A stretch of DNA of 41,196 nt from Elusimicrobiaceae bacterium (GTDB taxonomy: Bacteria > Elusimicrobiota > Elusimicrobia > Elusimicrobiales > Elusimicrobiaceae), in contig JAFUJU010000056.1 of assembly GCA_017468055.1 (NCBI GenBank), positions 1 through 41,196 on the forward strand. The letters run 5' to 3'. Below, piece by piece: positions 32,819 to 40,794 of this stretch. The notes under the pieces were generated by a model, which worked only from the letters and a program-made list of their open reading frames with translations, was not told the DNA's origin and did not search any database. Each line of letters opens with the position of its first letter. Position 1 is the first letter of the stretch. Position numbers and translations under genes: made by a program.

Positions 32819-35426
32819 ATAAAGCATCTTTCATTGTTCCTACTAGATCTAACATAGGACGTTTGGCTTCTCCTCCGCCTTGAGCAAAATCAGCTCTTCC
32901 TCCGGCACGACCGTTTAAATCAGCCGCTATCATTTTGGCCACGGTTACCGCATCCGTGTTAGGCAATTTGCCCGCCATTTTAACCACAAAAGAACGTTTA
33001 CCGTCTTTATCACAGCTGACAATGACCAAGGCTTGCGTATGTTTTTGGGCAATGGTATCGGCAATATTGCGCAATTCTTTCGGCTCAGCTCCTTCGGCAT
33101 TACGCAGTACCAAGGTAGTACCGTTTTTCATGGTAAATGCTGTCTCATTTACACCACCGGCAGCCAAGGTCTTTTCTCTGAACTGGGTAAAGCGTTTTTT
33201 CACTTCTTTCAGTTCGTCCATAATGGCATTAACGCGGCTAAAAACATCTTTCGCCGGCACAACCAAACGGCTTGCCAACTCATCGGCTTGTTTATTGACG
33301 TTTTTCAGATAATCCAATGCCGCATATCCGGCTACCCCCTCTATACGGCGCACACCGGCAGAAACAGAACCTTCTTTCAATACCAGCACCGTCATTACTT
33401 CGGCCGTATTCTTCACGTGCGTTCCGCCGCAAAGCTCCAAACTGTATTTAGCTTGAGGATTTTCAAAACTTCCACCCATAAGCACAAAACGGGCAGGATC
33501 GGCATACGTTTCTCCCAGCAGGGTGACCGCGCCCAATCTCTCCGCATCGGCCAAAGGTCGTTCCTGACAATACACCGGCAAGGCCGCCTCTGCCGCGGCA
33601 TTGGCAATCTGCCAAGCACGGTTCAGCTCTTCTGCGGTCGGGGTTTTGGAAAGCGTATAGTCAAAACGGAAGCGTTCCGGTGATACAAAAGAGCCGCTCT
33701 GATGCACGCCGTTTCCAAACACTTGGCGCAAAGCGGCATTTACCAAGTGAATAGCACTATGATTAGCCATGCAACGTTTGCGCAAAGATTCGTTCACGCT
33801 CAACTCTACCGTTTCCCCTACGTTTAACGTTCCTTTCACTTTGTGTAGAAATACTTTTCCGAGCGGCTTTTGGGTATCGGAAATTTGGGCTACTTCTTTT
33901 CCGTCTTTTAACACGGTTCCCACATCGCCCACCTGACCGCCGGATTCGGCATAGAAAGAGGTTTTATCAAAAACCCCATAACCTGATCCGTCTAAAGCAT
34001 CTACAAACTCAAATTGTTCATTAAGCAACGCCAGCACCTTGGCTTGCGTTTGCAGGTGGTCATATCCCACAAATACCGTTGCGGGGTAACCGTTTTCCAC
34101 TTTTTGCATGATAACGGCTTTTTCTTTGGAAAATTCATCTGCATAAGAACGGCTCTTTGCTTGGGCGGCTTCTTTGGCTTTTTCGTAACCGGTTTCATCT
34201 ACCGTTACACCTTTGGCAGAAGCGATTTCTTTGGTCAGCTCTAACGGAAAGCCATAGGTTTCATGCAAATGGAAAGCCTCTTCCCCGCCAAGTGTTTTAC
34301 CGCAAGAAGCGAGCAAAGACGCCAGCTTCTCTTCTCCGGTTACCAAGGTTTTCAAGAAAGTACTTTCTTCCTGTTTCAGCACGTCTTGAATATGTTGTGC
34401 GTTTTTATCAATTTCAGGATATAACCCTTCAAAAATAGATTGCACTACCGGAACCAACGTATACAAATAAGGCTTTTCGTTCCCCATGAGCTTAGCATAG
34501 CGGGCCGCACGGCGAATTAAACGGCGCAGGATATAACCGCGCCCTTCATTAGCCGGCAAAATACCTTCCGCAATCAGTAAAGAAGAGCTGCGCACATGGT
34601 CTGCAATAATGCGCAAGGCGGAAATTTCTTCTTTTGTTTCGCCTTTAATGGCTAAATCTTTTTTGGCTTGAGCGGTAAGCGGAGTAAACAAATCCGTTTC
34701 AAATACGTTACGTGCCTTTTGCATGGCCATGCACAAACGCTCCAGCCCCATACCCGTATCAATATTTTTATGCGGGAGCGGGTTCAAAGTGCCGTCTTCC
34801 TGACGGTCAAACTGGGTAAAGACCAAGTTCCAAATCTCTACATAGCGCCCGCAGTTGCACGTAATATCACAGTGCGGATTTTGGCAGCCTTTATCCCCAA
34901 AATCATAATAAATTTCAGAACACGGACCGCACGGACCGGTGGGCCCCATGGTCCAAAAGTTATCGGCTTCGCCCAATTCAAAAATACGCTCTGCCGGTAC
35001 ATATTTCAGCCAGGCATTATACGCCTCTTCATCACGCGGAGCAATGCCGCCTTTGTAAATACTGACAGATAACTTTTCAGCAGGAATTTGCAACACTTGC
35101 GTTAAATATTCCCATGCCCAGGCAATCGCTTCATTCTTAAAATAATCACCGAATGAAAAATTACCCAACATTTCAAAGAAGGTCAAATGTCTTTCCGTAA
35201 ATCCCACACTATCAATGTCCGTGGTGCGCACGCATTTTTGGCAAGTAGTAGCATTTTTTAAGGATTTATCAATGCCCAAAAAATTCGCCTTAAATTGCAC
35301 CATTCCGGCAGAGGTAAAGAGCAAGGTCGGATCCGAGTGAGGAATCAAGGAGCTGGAGGGTTTAACGGGCAACCCCTTGGAATTAAAAAATTGTAAAAAA
35401 CCATTTCTGATTTCGGTGCTTTTCAT
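32817..35426 (-). CDS. alaS: Alanyl-tRNA synthetase
   Basis: Charges tRNA-Ala and hydrolyses mischarged Ser/Gly-tRNA. The 869-residue protein has the class II catalytic core (TSAGMVQFK, FEMLGNFSFGDYFK, GMGLERL), the tRNA recognition region, the editing domain with zinc-type motifs HSAIH (H556, H560) and CGGTH (C666), and a shorter C-terminal domain. Full length. The leader is about 40 nt with an imperfect ribosome site (CAGGA). The promoter is divergent from the 35536 gene. Confidence 0.97.
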   Translation of the reverse strand: MKSTEIRNGFLQFFNSKGLPVKPSSSLIPHSDPTLLFTSAGMVQFKANFLGIDKSLKNATTCQKCVRTTDIDSVGFTERHLTFFEMLGNFSFGDYFKNEAIAWAWEYLTQVLQIPAEKLSVSIYKGGIAPRDEEAYNAWLKYVPAERIFELGEADNFWTMGPTGPCGPCSEIYYDFGDKGCQNPHCDITCNCGRYVEIWNLVFTQFDRQEDGTLNPLPHKNIDTGMGLERLCMAMQKARNVFETDLFTPLTAQAKKDLAIKGETKEEISALRIIADHVRSSSLLIAEGILPANEGRGYILRRLIRRAARYAKLMGNEKPYLYTLVPVVQSIFEGLYPEIDKNAQHIQDVLKQEESTFLKTLVTGEEKLASLLASCGKTLGGEEAFHLHETYGFPLELTKEIASAKGVTVDETGYEKAKEAAQAKSRSYADEFSKEKAVIMQKVENGYPATVFVGYDHLQTQAKVLALLNEQFEFVDALDGSGYGVFDKTSFYAESGGQVGDVGTVLKDGKEVAQISDTQKPLGKVFLHKVKGTLNVGETVELSVNESLRKRCMANHSAIHLVNAALRQVFGNGVHQSGSFVSPERFRFDYTLSKTPTAEELNRAWQIANAAAEAALPVYCQERPLADAERLGAVTLLGETYADPARFVLMGGSFENPQAKYSLELCGGTHVKNTAEVMTVLVLKEGSVSAGVRRIEGVAGYAALDYLKNVNKQADELASRLVVPAKDVFSRVNAIMDELKEVKKRFTQFREKTLAAGGVNETAFTMKNGTTLVLRNAEGAEPKELRNIADTIAQKHTQALVIVSCDKDGKRSFVVKMAGKLPNTDAVTVAKMIAADLNGRAGGRADFAQGGGEAKRPMLDLVGTMKDAL

Positions 35427-35474
35427 AGAATTGAAGTCCTGTAATTGGTTGATTGATTATGAATATATATAAAT

Positions 35475-35530
35475 ATTATATCAAATAGCCTATAGGGAAT
35501 CTTCGCAGATATGGCGGAATTTATTATAAT
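35475..35530. promoter_or_regulatory. Divergent promoters of alaS (-) and the lipid kinase operon (+)
   Basis: On the minus strand TGA-TATAAT (box 35475-35480) gives alaS a leader of about 40 nt. On the plus strand TATAAT (35525-35530) ends 5 nt before the ATG at 35536, with TTCGCA 17 bp upstream as a weak -35. The second mRNA would be leaderless, although GAGG lies in the 5-nt gap. Confidence 0.5.
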
Positions 35531-35535
35531 GAGGT

Positions 35536-35889
35536 ATGCATAAAATTATCGGATATTTCTTGTTGTTGGTGGGACTGGCCACTTTATTTTTCTCTTTCAC
35601 GGGCATGTATCAAACTTTTGTGAACAAAAAGCCCGTTGTGCAAGTGATGCAATTAAAACCTTTGCACCTAAACACCCAATACGGCCCCATACAAATGGAT
35701 GCTACCGCCGTCAATCAAATTTTAAATTTATCCCTGTTTTCGCTTTTTATGATTTTTTTGACGGGCCTCGGAGCCAAAGTGGCGGGCATCGGTAATAATC
35801 TACTTAAAACCGAACGCATTTGTGAAACATTAAAAGAAATGTCCCCCACCCAAATCGCCCAAAAACAAAAAGATATTCAACAGCTATGA
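35536..35889 (+). CDS. Two-helix membrane protein (unknown function)
   Basis: A 117-residue protein I do not recognise. It has an N-terminal hydrophobic helix (about 4-24), a polar loop of about 45 residues that is probably periplasmic, a second helix (about 68-90) and a charged cytoplasmic tail. Its stop overlaps the lipid kinase start as ATGA, so the two are co-translated and may act together at the membrane. The ATG lies 5 nt after a TATAAT box. Confidence 0.75.
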   Translation: MHKIIGYFLLLVGLATLFFSFTGMYQTFVNKKPVVQVMQLKPLHLNTQYGPIQMDATAVNQILNLSLFSLFMIFLTGLGAKVAGIGNNLLKTERICETLKEMSPTQIAQKQKDIQQL

Positions 35890-36767
35890 AAACCCTCATC
35901 ATCATTAACCCGCTCAGCGGCGGCAAGCGGCGGGAACTGGCTGATCTGGAAAAAGCAGCCCTTATCAATTTTCCGCACGCAGACGGCGTATTTACCAAAT
36001 ATGCCGCTCATGCTACGGAGCTAGCTGCCAAAGCCGTAAAAGAAGGGTACGAAAATATCATCGTAGCCGGCGGGGACGGTACCATTAATGAAACCGCTAA
36101 AGCCTTGGTAGGCACGCAAACGGCATTGGGCATTATCCCCAAAGGATCTGGCAATGGACTGGCCAGAGAAATCGGCATGCCACTGATGTATGAACAAGCG
36201 TGGGTAGCTTTACAAAAAGCAACACCCGTAGCTTGTGATGTAGGCGTGGCTAACGGAGAATATTTTTTCAATCTGGCAGGGGTAGGCATTGAGGCTCAAA
36301 TCGCCAAAGATTTTGCCGAATACGGCAAAACGGGCAAACGTGGCATGTGGCCCTATTTCAAACTGGGGGCTAAAGCTGTTTTTTCTTATCAGCCCAAAAC
36401 ATTGCGCGTGCGTTATAACGGAAAAGATGAAATCATGACCCCGCTTACCTTGGTCTTTGCCAACGGAACACAATACGGAAGCAATTTCAATATTGCCCCC
36501 CGTGCCGACTTAACAGACGGACAGTTTGATATGGTAGAAGTATCCAATGTAAGCAAATGGAAGCTGGCCTTGGCCGCGCCAACTTTTTTTAACAAAACCT
36601 TCCGGCCGTTTGAAATAAGCCAAACCCACAAAACGCCTGAAGCAATCATCAATTATGAGGGCGAAATTGTATATCATTTGGACGGTGAGCCAAAAGTCAC
36701 ACAAAACGAATTGAAAATTTCTATGCTTTCCAAAGCATTAAAATTACTTATTCCGCATAAATTTTAA
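35886..36767 (+). CDS. Diacylglycerol kinase-like lipid kinase (YegS/DagK family)
   Basis: Phosphorylates diacylglycerol or a related lipid with ATP. The 293-residue protein has NPLSGGKRR near the N-terminus, the nucleotide-binding GGDGTINE and the GSGNGLAREIG motif of the family, followed by the beta-rich C-terminal domain with FNIAPRADLTDGQFD. Length is normal. Cytoplasmic, membrane-associated. It may recycle diacylglycerol into phospholipid synthesis. It is coupled to the membrane protein upstream and lies one base before the nuclease gene. Confidence 0.9.
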   Translation: MKTLIIINPLSGGKRRELADLEKAALINFPHADGVFTKYAAHATELAAKAVKEGYENIIVAGGDGTINETAKALVGTQTALGIIPKGSGNGLAREIGMPLMYEQAWVALQKATPVACDVGVANGEYFFNLAGVGIEAQIAKDFAEYGKTGKRGMWPYFKLGAKAVFSYQPKTLRVRYNGKDEIMTPLTLVFANGTQYGSNFNIAPRADLTDGQFDMVEVSNVSKWKLALAAPTFFNKTFRPFEISQTHKTPEAIINYEGEIVYHLDGEPKVTQNELKISMLSKALKLLIPHKF

Positions 36768-36768
36768 T

Positions 36769-37257
36769 ATGGCAAAAAGAAGAAAATACACCAAAAAACA
36801 AGCTAAATTTTGGATTTCTGTCATCGCGGCTGTTATTGCAGCCGTGATGCAGCAAAACGGTAAGCCGGTAGATACACAGGCAGATTTGCCTACGGAGGCG
36901 ACCTTGCAAAATGTATCTGTTGCTTCCGTATATGACGGAGATACTTTTAAAATTAATTTAAATTGTTCTTTGGCCATCTATTGCGAAAAAGTGCCCGTGC
37001 GCGTACTGGGAGTAGATACACCGGAAATCAAAGGGAAAACCGCCAAAGAAAAGCGTCTGGCCAAAGAAGCCAAAGCATTTACCAAAAACTTTCTGAGTAA
37101 AGGCCCTATTTCTCTCAGCAACTGCAGCCGTGACAAATACTTCCGCCTGCTCTGCGACGTTACCAACGCCCAAGGCCAAAATTTAGCCCAAGAACTTATC
37201 CGAAAAGACTTGGGCTATGAATATTGGGGCGGTAAAAAATCCGACAAGTATCAATAA
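36769..37257 (+). CDS. Staphylococcal nuclease-like protein (SNase domain)
   Basis: Calcium-dependent nuclease of the thermonuclease family. The 162-residue protein has a basic N-terminus, a hydrophobic segment (about 14-28) serving as signal or anchor, and an SNase OB-fold domain from about residue 48. The catalytic set is present: D56 in YDGDTF, R78, D83 and E86 in VRVLGVDTPE, and R126 in DKYFRLLCDV. Four cysteines could form disulfides, consistent with export. It ends the three-gene operon and converges with mtaB with a gap of only 6 nt and no terminator. Confidence 0.9.
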   Translation: MAKRRKYTKKQAKFWISVIAAVIAAVMQQNGKPVDTQADLPTEATLQNVSVASVYDGDTFKINLNCSLAIYCEKVPVRVLGVDTPEIKGKTAKEKRLAKEAKAFTKNFLSKGPISLSNCSRDKYFRLLCDVTNAQGQNLAQELIRKDLGYEYWGGKKSDKYQ

Positions 37258-37263
37258 GAATCT

Positions 37264-38490
37264 TTACATCTCTTCTGCGTAGCAAAGGTTTTTGTCGGCA
37301 CGGATAATTTTGGCACGTATCAGACCGCGCATATTAGTAGGCGCTTTTTCTAAAAGGACTTGCTGAAAGTTGGAAGTTACACCTTTAGTAACGCTTCCGT
37401 TATACTCTTCTACAAAAACTTCCTGCTCTGTTCCGATCAGGCTGGCCGCAAAATCTGCACGAAGTTGCTGATCCAAGGCACGCAATTTTTCAGCACGCAC
37501 TTTAATGACTTCCGGCTTATGCTGAGGCCATGCGGCGGCTTTTGTCAAAGGACGCGGCGAATAGCTAAAAACATGAAGACCACATAATTTTTGATTGGAA
37601 ATAAATCGGTACGTGGTTTCAAAATCTTCTTCTGTTTCCGTAGGAAAACCTGCTATTACATCGGCAAAAATGGCAATATTAGGCACCTTGGCCCGCAAAA
37701 GCGCTACTTTTTGGGCATACTCGGCGGTGTTGTAGTGGCGGTTCATGGCAGACAAAACGCTATCACAGCCGCTTTGCAACGGCAAATGCAGATAATTGCA
37801 AAACCGGTCCGGCCGCACAGACATTGCCTCTACAATTCCATCGGATACAGTTTGCAATTCTATAGAAGAAAAACGAATCCGAAAGCGCCCCGGCATTTGG
37901 GCAATATCTTGGCACAAAGCCGCCAAATCTTTACCCGTTTGCGGACAAGAAAAATTGCCGATGTTAATACCCGTCAGCACAATTTCTTCAAATCCCTTTT
38001 CCACCAAAACGGTAATTTCTTTTAATACATCTGCCACCGGTTTAGAGCGTTTTACGTTGCGCGCAAACGGCACAATACAGTAAGAGCAAAAACAGTCACA
38101 ACCGTCCTGTATTTTGATAAACGCGCGGCTATGGCCCTCATGGCCGGACACCGTCCAACAAATATCCTGCGCCTGAAACAGTTTTTTTCCCAAGTCATAT
38201 TTTCCCACCACTTCTACACTCGGAAAAGTTTGGCGGATATGATCCTTATGAGCGGCGGCATAACAGCCCGTTAATACCAGACGGGCAGTGGGATTTCTAC
38301 GTAAAATTTGACGGACTAATTTCTCTACATCTTTATCAGCTTGATGAGTAACCGTACATGTGTTAAGCAAGCACAAATCCGCTTCTTCCATGGCAGACAA
38401 AACCCACCCGCGGGAAGAAAACTCTTCCAAAAGAGCTTGACTTTCTACTTGATTGACACGGCAACCGAACGTTTTGAGAAAAAATTTCAT
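37264..38490 (-). CDS. mtaB: tRNA t6A37 methylthiotransferase MtaB
   Basis: Radical-SAM enzyme that adds a methylthio group to N6-threonylcarbamoyladenosine 37 in tRNAs. With the ATG at 38490 the product has 408 residues. The N-terminal domain carries the second cluster cysteines C10, C45 and C76; the radical-SAM motif is C131-x3-C135-x2-C138 (GCDCFCSYCIVP); a TRAM-like domain follows at the C-terminus. MtaB is preferred over MiaB because of the short N-terminus and KTFGCRVNQ-type start. The start overlaps the rsmE stop as ATGA; an in-frame ATG at 38505 inside rsmE is less likely. Confidence 0.92.
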   Translation of the reverse strand: MKFFLKTFGCRVNQVESQALLEEFSSRGWVLSAMEEADLCLLNTCTVTHQADKDVEKLVRQILRRNPTARLVLTGCYAAAHKDHIRQTFPSVEVVGKYDLGKKLFQAQDICWTVSGHEGHSRAFIKIQDGCDCFCSYCIVPFARNVKRSKPVADVLKEITVLVEKGFEEIVLTGINIGNFSCPQTGKDLAALCQDIAQMPGRFRIRFSSIELQTVSDGIVEAMSVRPDRFCNYLHLPLQSGCDSVLSAMNRHYNTAEYAQKVALLRAKVPNIAIFADVIAGFPTETEEDFETTYRFISNQKLCGLHVFSYSPRPLTKAAAWPQHKPEVIKVRAEKLRALDQQLRADFAASLIGTEQEVFVEEYNGSVTKGVTSNFQQVLLEKAPTNMRGLIRAKIIRADKNLCYAEEM

Positions 38491-39185
38491 AACAATTTCG
38501 CACACGCAGAAATACAGGCAGTTTCCGCCCTTAAAATATGCGGCCCCAAAGTAACTGGTAAAATACCGTATTGGGCGGCGACAACCACTTCTTCATCGGA
38601 CCAACCTCCGGCAGGACCGATATAAATGCGCACTTGTTTGGGGTTTTCTAATTTTTCCATACCCCAAGCTAAGGTGTGGCTTTCTTCCGCTTCATAGGCT
38701 AGCAGAGAGGGAGTTTCCGGCTGGGCAGCGCACTTTTCAAAAGAAATAGGCGCGTGCAAAACAGGCACTTCCCCGCGGGAGCATTGTTTGCAGGCAGATA
38801 AAATGATTTGTTGCCAACGCTCCTCTTTGCCGTCCCATTTTTTCAAAAGGTTATATTCGCTTCTGGCGGTATAAATAGGTTGGAAAGAAGTAACCCCTAA
38901 TTGGGTACATTTATCCAATACATCTTCCAACGTATTGCGGGACGTGGGCGCAAAACAGAGCTCTAAAGACAAGGCAGATTTTTTGATTTCCACCGGAGCA
39001 AGAAGCGTGCCGCGCACGAACTTTTTTTGCACGCGGTCTATACGGGCCTTGAATTGTTGGCCCTTTCCGTCAAATACCACGATTTCATCGCCCTCTGCGT
39101 GACGGGCAACAATGGTGAGATGGTGTGCTTCTTCGTTCTCAATAAAAAATTCTTTTTCTTTAATATCTGCCAAATATTGGGGCAT
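38487..39185 (-). CDS. rsmE: 16S rRNA (uracil1498-N3)-methyltransferase
   Basis: Methylates U1498 of 16S rRNA using S-adenosylmethionine. The 232-residue protein has an N-terminal PUA-like domain and the SPOUT knot domain with IGPAGGWSDEE and LGPHILRAETA at the C-terminus, the diagnostic end of the RsmE family. It has an AGGAG ribosome site. A 21-bp palindrome covers its -10 box. It is co-translated with mtaB, so the unit encodes two RNA modification enzymes. Transcription from the pilin gene could also read into it, as no terminator lies between. Confidence 0.94.
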   Translation of the reverse strand: MPQYLADIKEKEFFIENEEAHHLTIVARHAEGDEIVVFDGKGQQFKARIDRVQKKFVRGTLLAPVEIKKSALSLELCFAPTSRNTLEDVLDKCTQLGVTSFQPIYTARSEYNLLKKWDGKEERWQQIILSACKQCSRGEVPVLHAPISFEKCAAQPETPSLLAYEAEESHTLAWGMEKLENPKQVRIYIGPAGGWSDEEVVVAAQYGILPVTLGPHILRAETACISACAKLL

Positions 39186-39195
39186 AGTTTCTCCT

Positions 39196-39216
39196 ATTTA
39201 CTACATTGTAGTAAAT
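39196..39216. promoter_or_regulatory. 21-bp perfect palindrome over the rsmE -10 box (putative operator)
   Basis: Arms ATTTACTACA (39196-39205) and TGTAGTAAAT (39207-39216) are perfect complements around one base. The minus-strand -10 sequence TACAAT (39205-39210) lies at the centre, and the rsmE ribosome site follows at once. The TACA/TGTA half-sites recall BlaI/CopY-type operators, but the one-base centre differs. Confidence 0.6.
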
Positions 39217-39232
39217 TTGGCAGATTGAAAAT

Positions 39233-39733
39233 TTAATAATACCAGTAGATGCCCCCTTCGCCGTCTTTCCTACTTTCTCCATTAGCAGTTTCTATTCTGC
39301 AAACCTTATTTTCAGCAGAGTTTAAATCTTCATTTCCTGCTTTACATCTCACACTGCCCGCAGAGTAAGAAGAATGTTGAAGCCAAATAAAATGAGCCAA
39401 GGTAGGAGTCGGCCAAAAAGCGCAGGACACAAGAGAGCCATACTCTCCTTCAGCGGCAAAAGAACAATAATAATCGCCAAAAGAAAAACCTTTGCCGGAA
39501 GAAAAAGTTTCTCCCGAAAAACCAATATCTAAATTATCAACAGAAGAAGCGTATTCTCCGTTTGCCATATAATATATTTCCTGTGCTTGGGCTAAAGAGG
39601 TTGCCAGTGTTTTCATCTGCACGTAACGAGATCTTAAAACAGCCATTTGATATTTCGGCAAAGCCACCGCCGACAAAATACCGATGATTAATACCACTAC
39701 CAATAGTTCAATGAGCGTAAAACCTTTCTTCAT
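39233..39733 (-). CDS. Type IV pilin-like protein (prepilin), second copy
   Basis: A 166-residue prepilin with MKKG followed by [16 protein letters not shown]; Glu5 of the mature protein is present. The first 32 residues differ from the first pilin at only two positions, whereas the C-terminal domain is largely different. It also has four cysteines, including a C...KVC pair like that of the first copy, and an aromatic end (IYWYY). It has the same AGGAGAG ribosome site, leader hairpin and promoter as the first copy. It lies upstream of rsmE-mtaB without a terminator. Pattern: constant N-terminus and promoter, variable exposed domain. Confidence 0.88.
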   Translation of the reverse strand: MKKGFTLIELLVVVLIIGILSAVALPKYQMAVLRSRYVQMKTLATSLAQAQEIYYMANGEYASSVDNLDIGFSGETFSSGKGFSFGDYYCSFAAEGEYGSLVSCAFWPTPTLAHFIWLQHSSYSAGSVRCKAGNEDLNSAENKVCRIETANGESRKDGEGGIYWYY

Positions 39734-39758
39734 TTTTCTCTCCTTTTACACGGCTTTA

Positions 39759-39791
39759 AGGCCCAACAAACAACTCTTAAGACTTGGGTCT
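39759..39791 (-). promoter_or_regulatory. 5'-leader hairpin of the second pilin gene
   Basis: In the transcript AGACCCAA and TTGGGCCT (plus-strand positions 39784-39791 and 39759-39766) can pair around a 17-nt loop. Relative to the first copy, one G-C pair has become A-T by changes on both sides; one other position is now an A-C mismatch. Confidence 0.5.
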
Positions 39792-39806
39792 AATTGCAAC
39801 GCAAAA

Positions 39807-39834
39807 ATTGTAGCAAAAAAAAAAAACGTGTCAA
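39807..39834 (-). promoter_or_regulatory. Promoter of the second pilin gene, with an A/T homopolymer spacer
   Basis: TTGACA (39829-39834) and TACAAT (39807-39812) on the minus strand are 16 bp apart, with a run of 12 A/T (39815-39826) in the spacer, exactly as in the first copy. Confidence 0.8.
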
Positions 39835-39840
39835 GAGGTT

Positions 39841-40073
39841 TGACAATTATCAACGACAAGCCAACAAAATCTAATTAATTTTTTACCTTGTCTTGCGATA
39901 GGATCTTTTTTAAAATAAAATTAGAGAAATAGATCCAAATCCTGTTTTGCAAGTAATGCAAAAATCAGGAAAAGGGGCAGGGGAAATGAGAGTTTAGCGA
40001 TGAGGATAAACTGTTATTTTTCCCTGTTTTTTTGTGCCCAAAACGGGTAAACTTTCCCCCTCGTCGGCGGGTT
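39841..40073. other. Intergenic region between the pilin and MerR-type genes
   Basis: No coding frame of note. Contains an imperfect inverted repeat, CCTG-TTTTGCA and TGCAAAA-CAGG with a 2-nt bulge (about 39941-39975), and separated GGATCT/AGATCC arms at 39901-39936. Neither is followed by a T tract. These could be regulatory, but nothing shows it. Confidence 0.4.
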
Positions 40074-40082
40074 TGCTATAAT
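40074..40082 (+). promoter_or_regulatory. Extended -10 promoter of the MerR-type gene, predicted leaderless
   Basis: TGC-TATAAT is a perfect extended -10 box ending 6 nt before the ATG at 40089. No ribosome site exists upstream. Transcription is expected to start at or next to the ATG. Confidence 0.6.
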
Positions 40083-40088
40083 ATAAGT

Positions 40089-40433
40089 ATGGGTTTTGAG
40101 GAAATTGAACAAAAAGATTATTTTAGCATCGGCGACGTAAAACGCATCACCGGCGTGCCGGAATATTCCGTGCGATACTGGGAAGCGGAATTCGGCCTGA
40201 TCAGACCCATTCGCTTAGAAAGCGGACACCGCCGTTATACAAAAAACGATGTTTATACAATTTTAAAAATCAAAGATTTAATTTATAAACAAAAACTTAC
40301 TTTGGAAGGTGCCAAAAAACAGCTTTCCAAGTATGCCCCCGGCGGAAAAATTGCAGAAAAAAAGGGTGCAACAGATGTGAAATTTCTCTCGGAAATTAAA
40401 GAAACCCTTTCACAAATTCTCAAAGAATGCTAA
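40089..40433 (+). CDS. MerR-family transcriptional regulator
   Basis: A 114-residue DNA-binding protein. The N-terminal winged helix reads FSIGDVKRITGVPEYSVRYW, then GHRRYTKNDV, the typical MerR wing, followed by a short helix (LTLEGAKKQL) and a small C-terminal segment without ligand-binding cysteines or a large effector domain. This resembles the short MerR-type proteins found beside tRNA genes in several phyla. The ATG at 40089 is chosen because the domain starts there and a TATAAT box lies 6 nt upstream; the in-frame ATG at 40032 would precede the promoter. Its 3' end contains the likely promoter of the tRNA-Pro genes. Confidence 0.88.
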   Translation: MGFEEIEQKDYFSIGDVKRITGVPEYSVRYWEAEFGLIRPIRLESGHRRYTKNDVYTILKIKDLIYKQKLTLEGAKKQLSKYAPGGKIAEKKGATDVKFLSEIKETLSQILKEC

Positions 40434-40463
40434 AATATATGTACGGCACAATTTGTGGCCGTA
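40409..40463 (+). promoter_or_regulatory. Candidate promoter and leader hairpin of the tRNA-Pro pair
   Basis: TTCACA (40409-40414) and an extended -10 TGC-TAAAAT (40428-40436) are 16 bp apart and overlap the last codons and stop of the MerR-type gene. The leader then has an inverted repeat, TACGGC (40442-40447) with GCCGTA (40458-40463), about 20 nt before the first tRNA. Confidence 0.5.
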
Positions 40464-40482
40464 AACAATTTGACAATTTTTT

Positions 40483-40557
40483 CGGGGAATGGCTCAGTGG
40501 TAGAGTGCTCGCTTGGGGTGCGAGAGACCGCGGGTTCGATTCCCGCTTCCCCGACCA
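40483..40557 (+). tRNA. tRNA-Pro (anticodon GGG)
   Basis: The acceptor stem CGGGGAA pairs with TTCCCCG. The anticodon stem CTCGC/GCGAG encloses loop TTGGGGT with anticodon GGG. T arm GCGGGTTCGATTCCCGC. The CCA end is encoded (40555-40557). Confidence 0.95.
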
Positions 40558-40577
40558 TTTGTACGTAATTTTTTTTA

Positions 40578-40653
40578 CGGGGCGTAGCGCAGTTGGTAGC
40601 GCGCACGGTTCGGGACCGTGAGGTCGTGGGTTCGAATCCCGCCGCCCCGACCA
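40578..40653 (+). tRNA. tRNA-Pro (anticodon CGG)
   Basis: The acceptor stem CGGGGCG pairs with CGCCCCG. The anticodon stem CACGG/CCGTG encloses loop TTCGGGA with anticodon CGG. The T loop is TTCGAAT, and the CCA end is encoded (40651-40653). It lies 20 nt after the first proline tRNA and is probably co-transcribed. Confidence 0.95.
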
Positions 40654-40658
40654 TTTAG

Positions 40659-40690
40659 AAAGGCACTTCAACCGAAGTGCCTTTTTCTTT
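40659..40690 (+). terminator. Intrinsic terminator of the tRNA-Pro operon
   Basis: A perfect 11-bp stem, AAAGGCACTTC (40659-40669) and GAAGTGCCTTT (40674-40684), has loop AACC and is followed by T-rich sequence. Confidence 0.9.
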
Positions 40691-40794
40691 TTTCTTTCCT
40701 CCTTTTCCGACGATACAGAGTTGCCCCCTCCCCCTTAAAAGAGATAAAATATATATATCCTTATTTGAAGACTTACTTAAAATCCAGTAAAAAA

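Noticed and set aside
40470..40475. TTGACA just before the first tRNA-Pro as its -35 box
   Set aside because: The matching -10 would fall inside the mature tRNA; the extended -10 at 40428-40436 is a better candidate.
40420..40671. Minus-strand open frames across the two tRNA-Pro genes
   Set aside because: They are antisense translations of tRNA sequence, a well-known source of false proteins; the tRNA folds explain the region completely.
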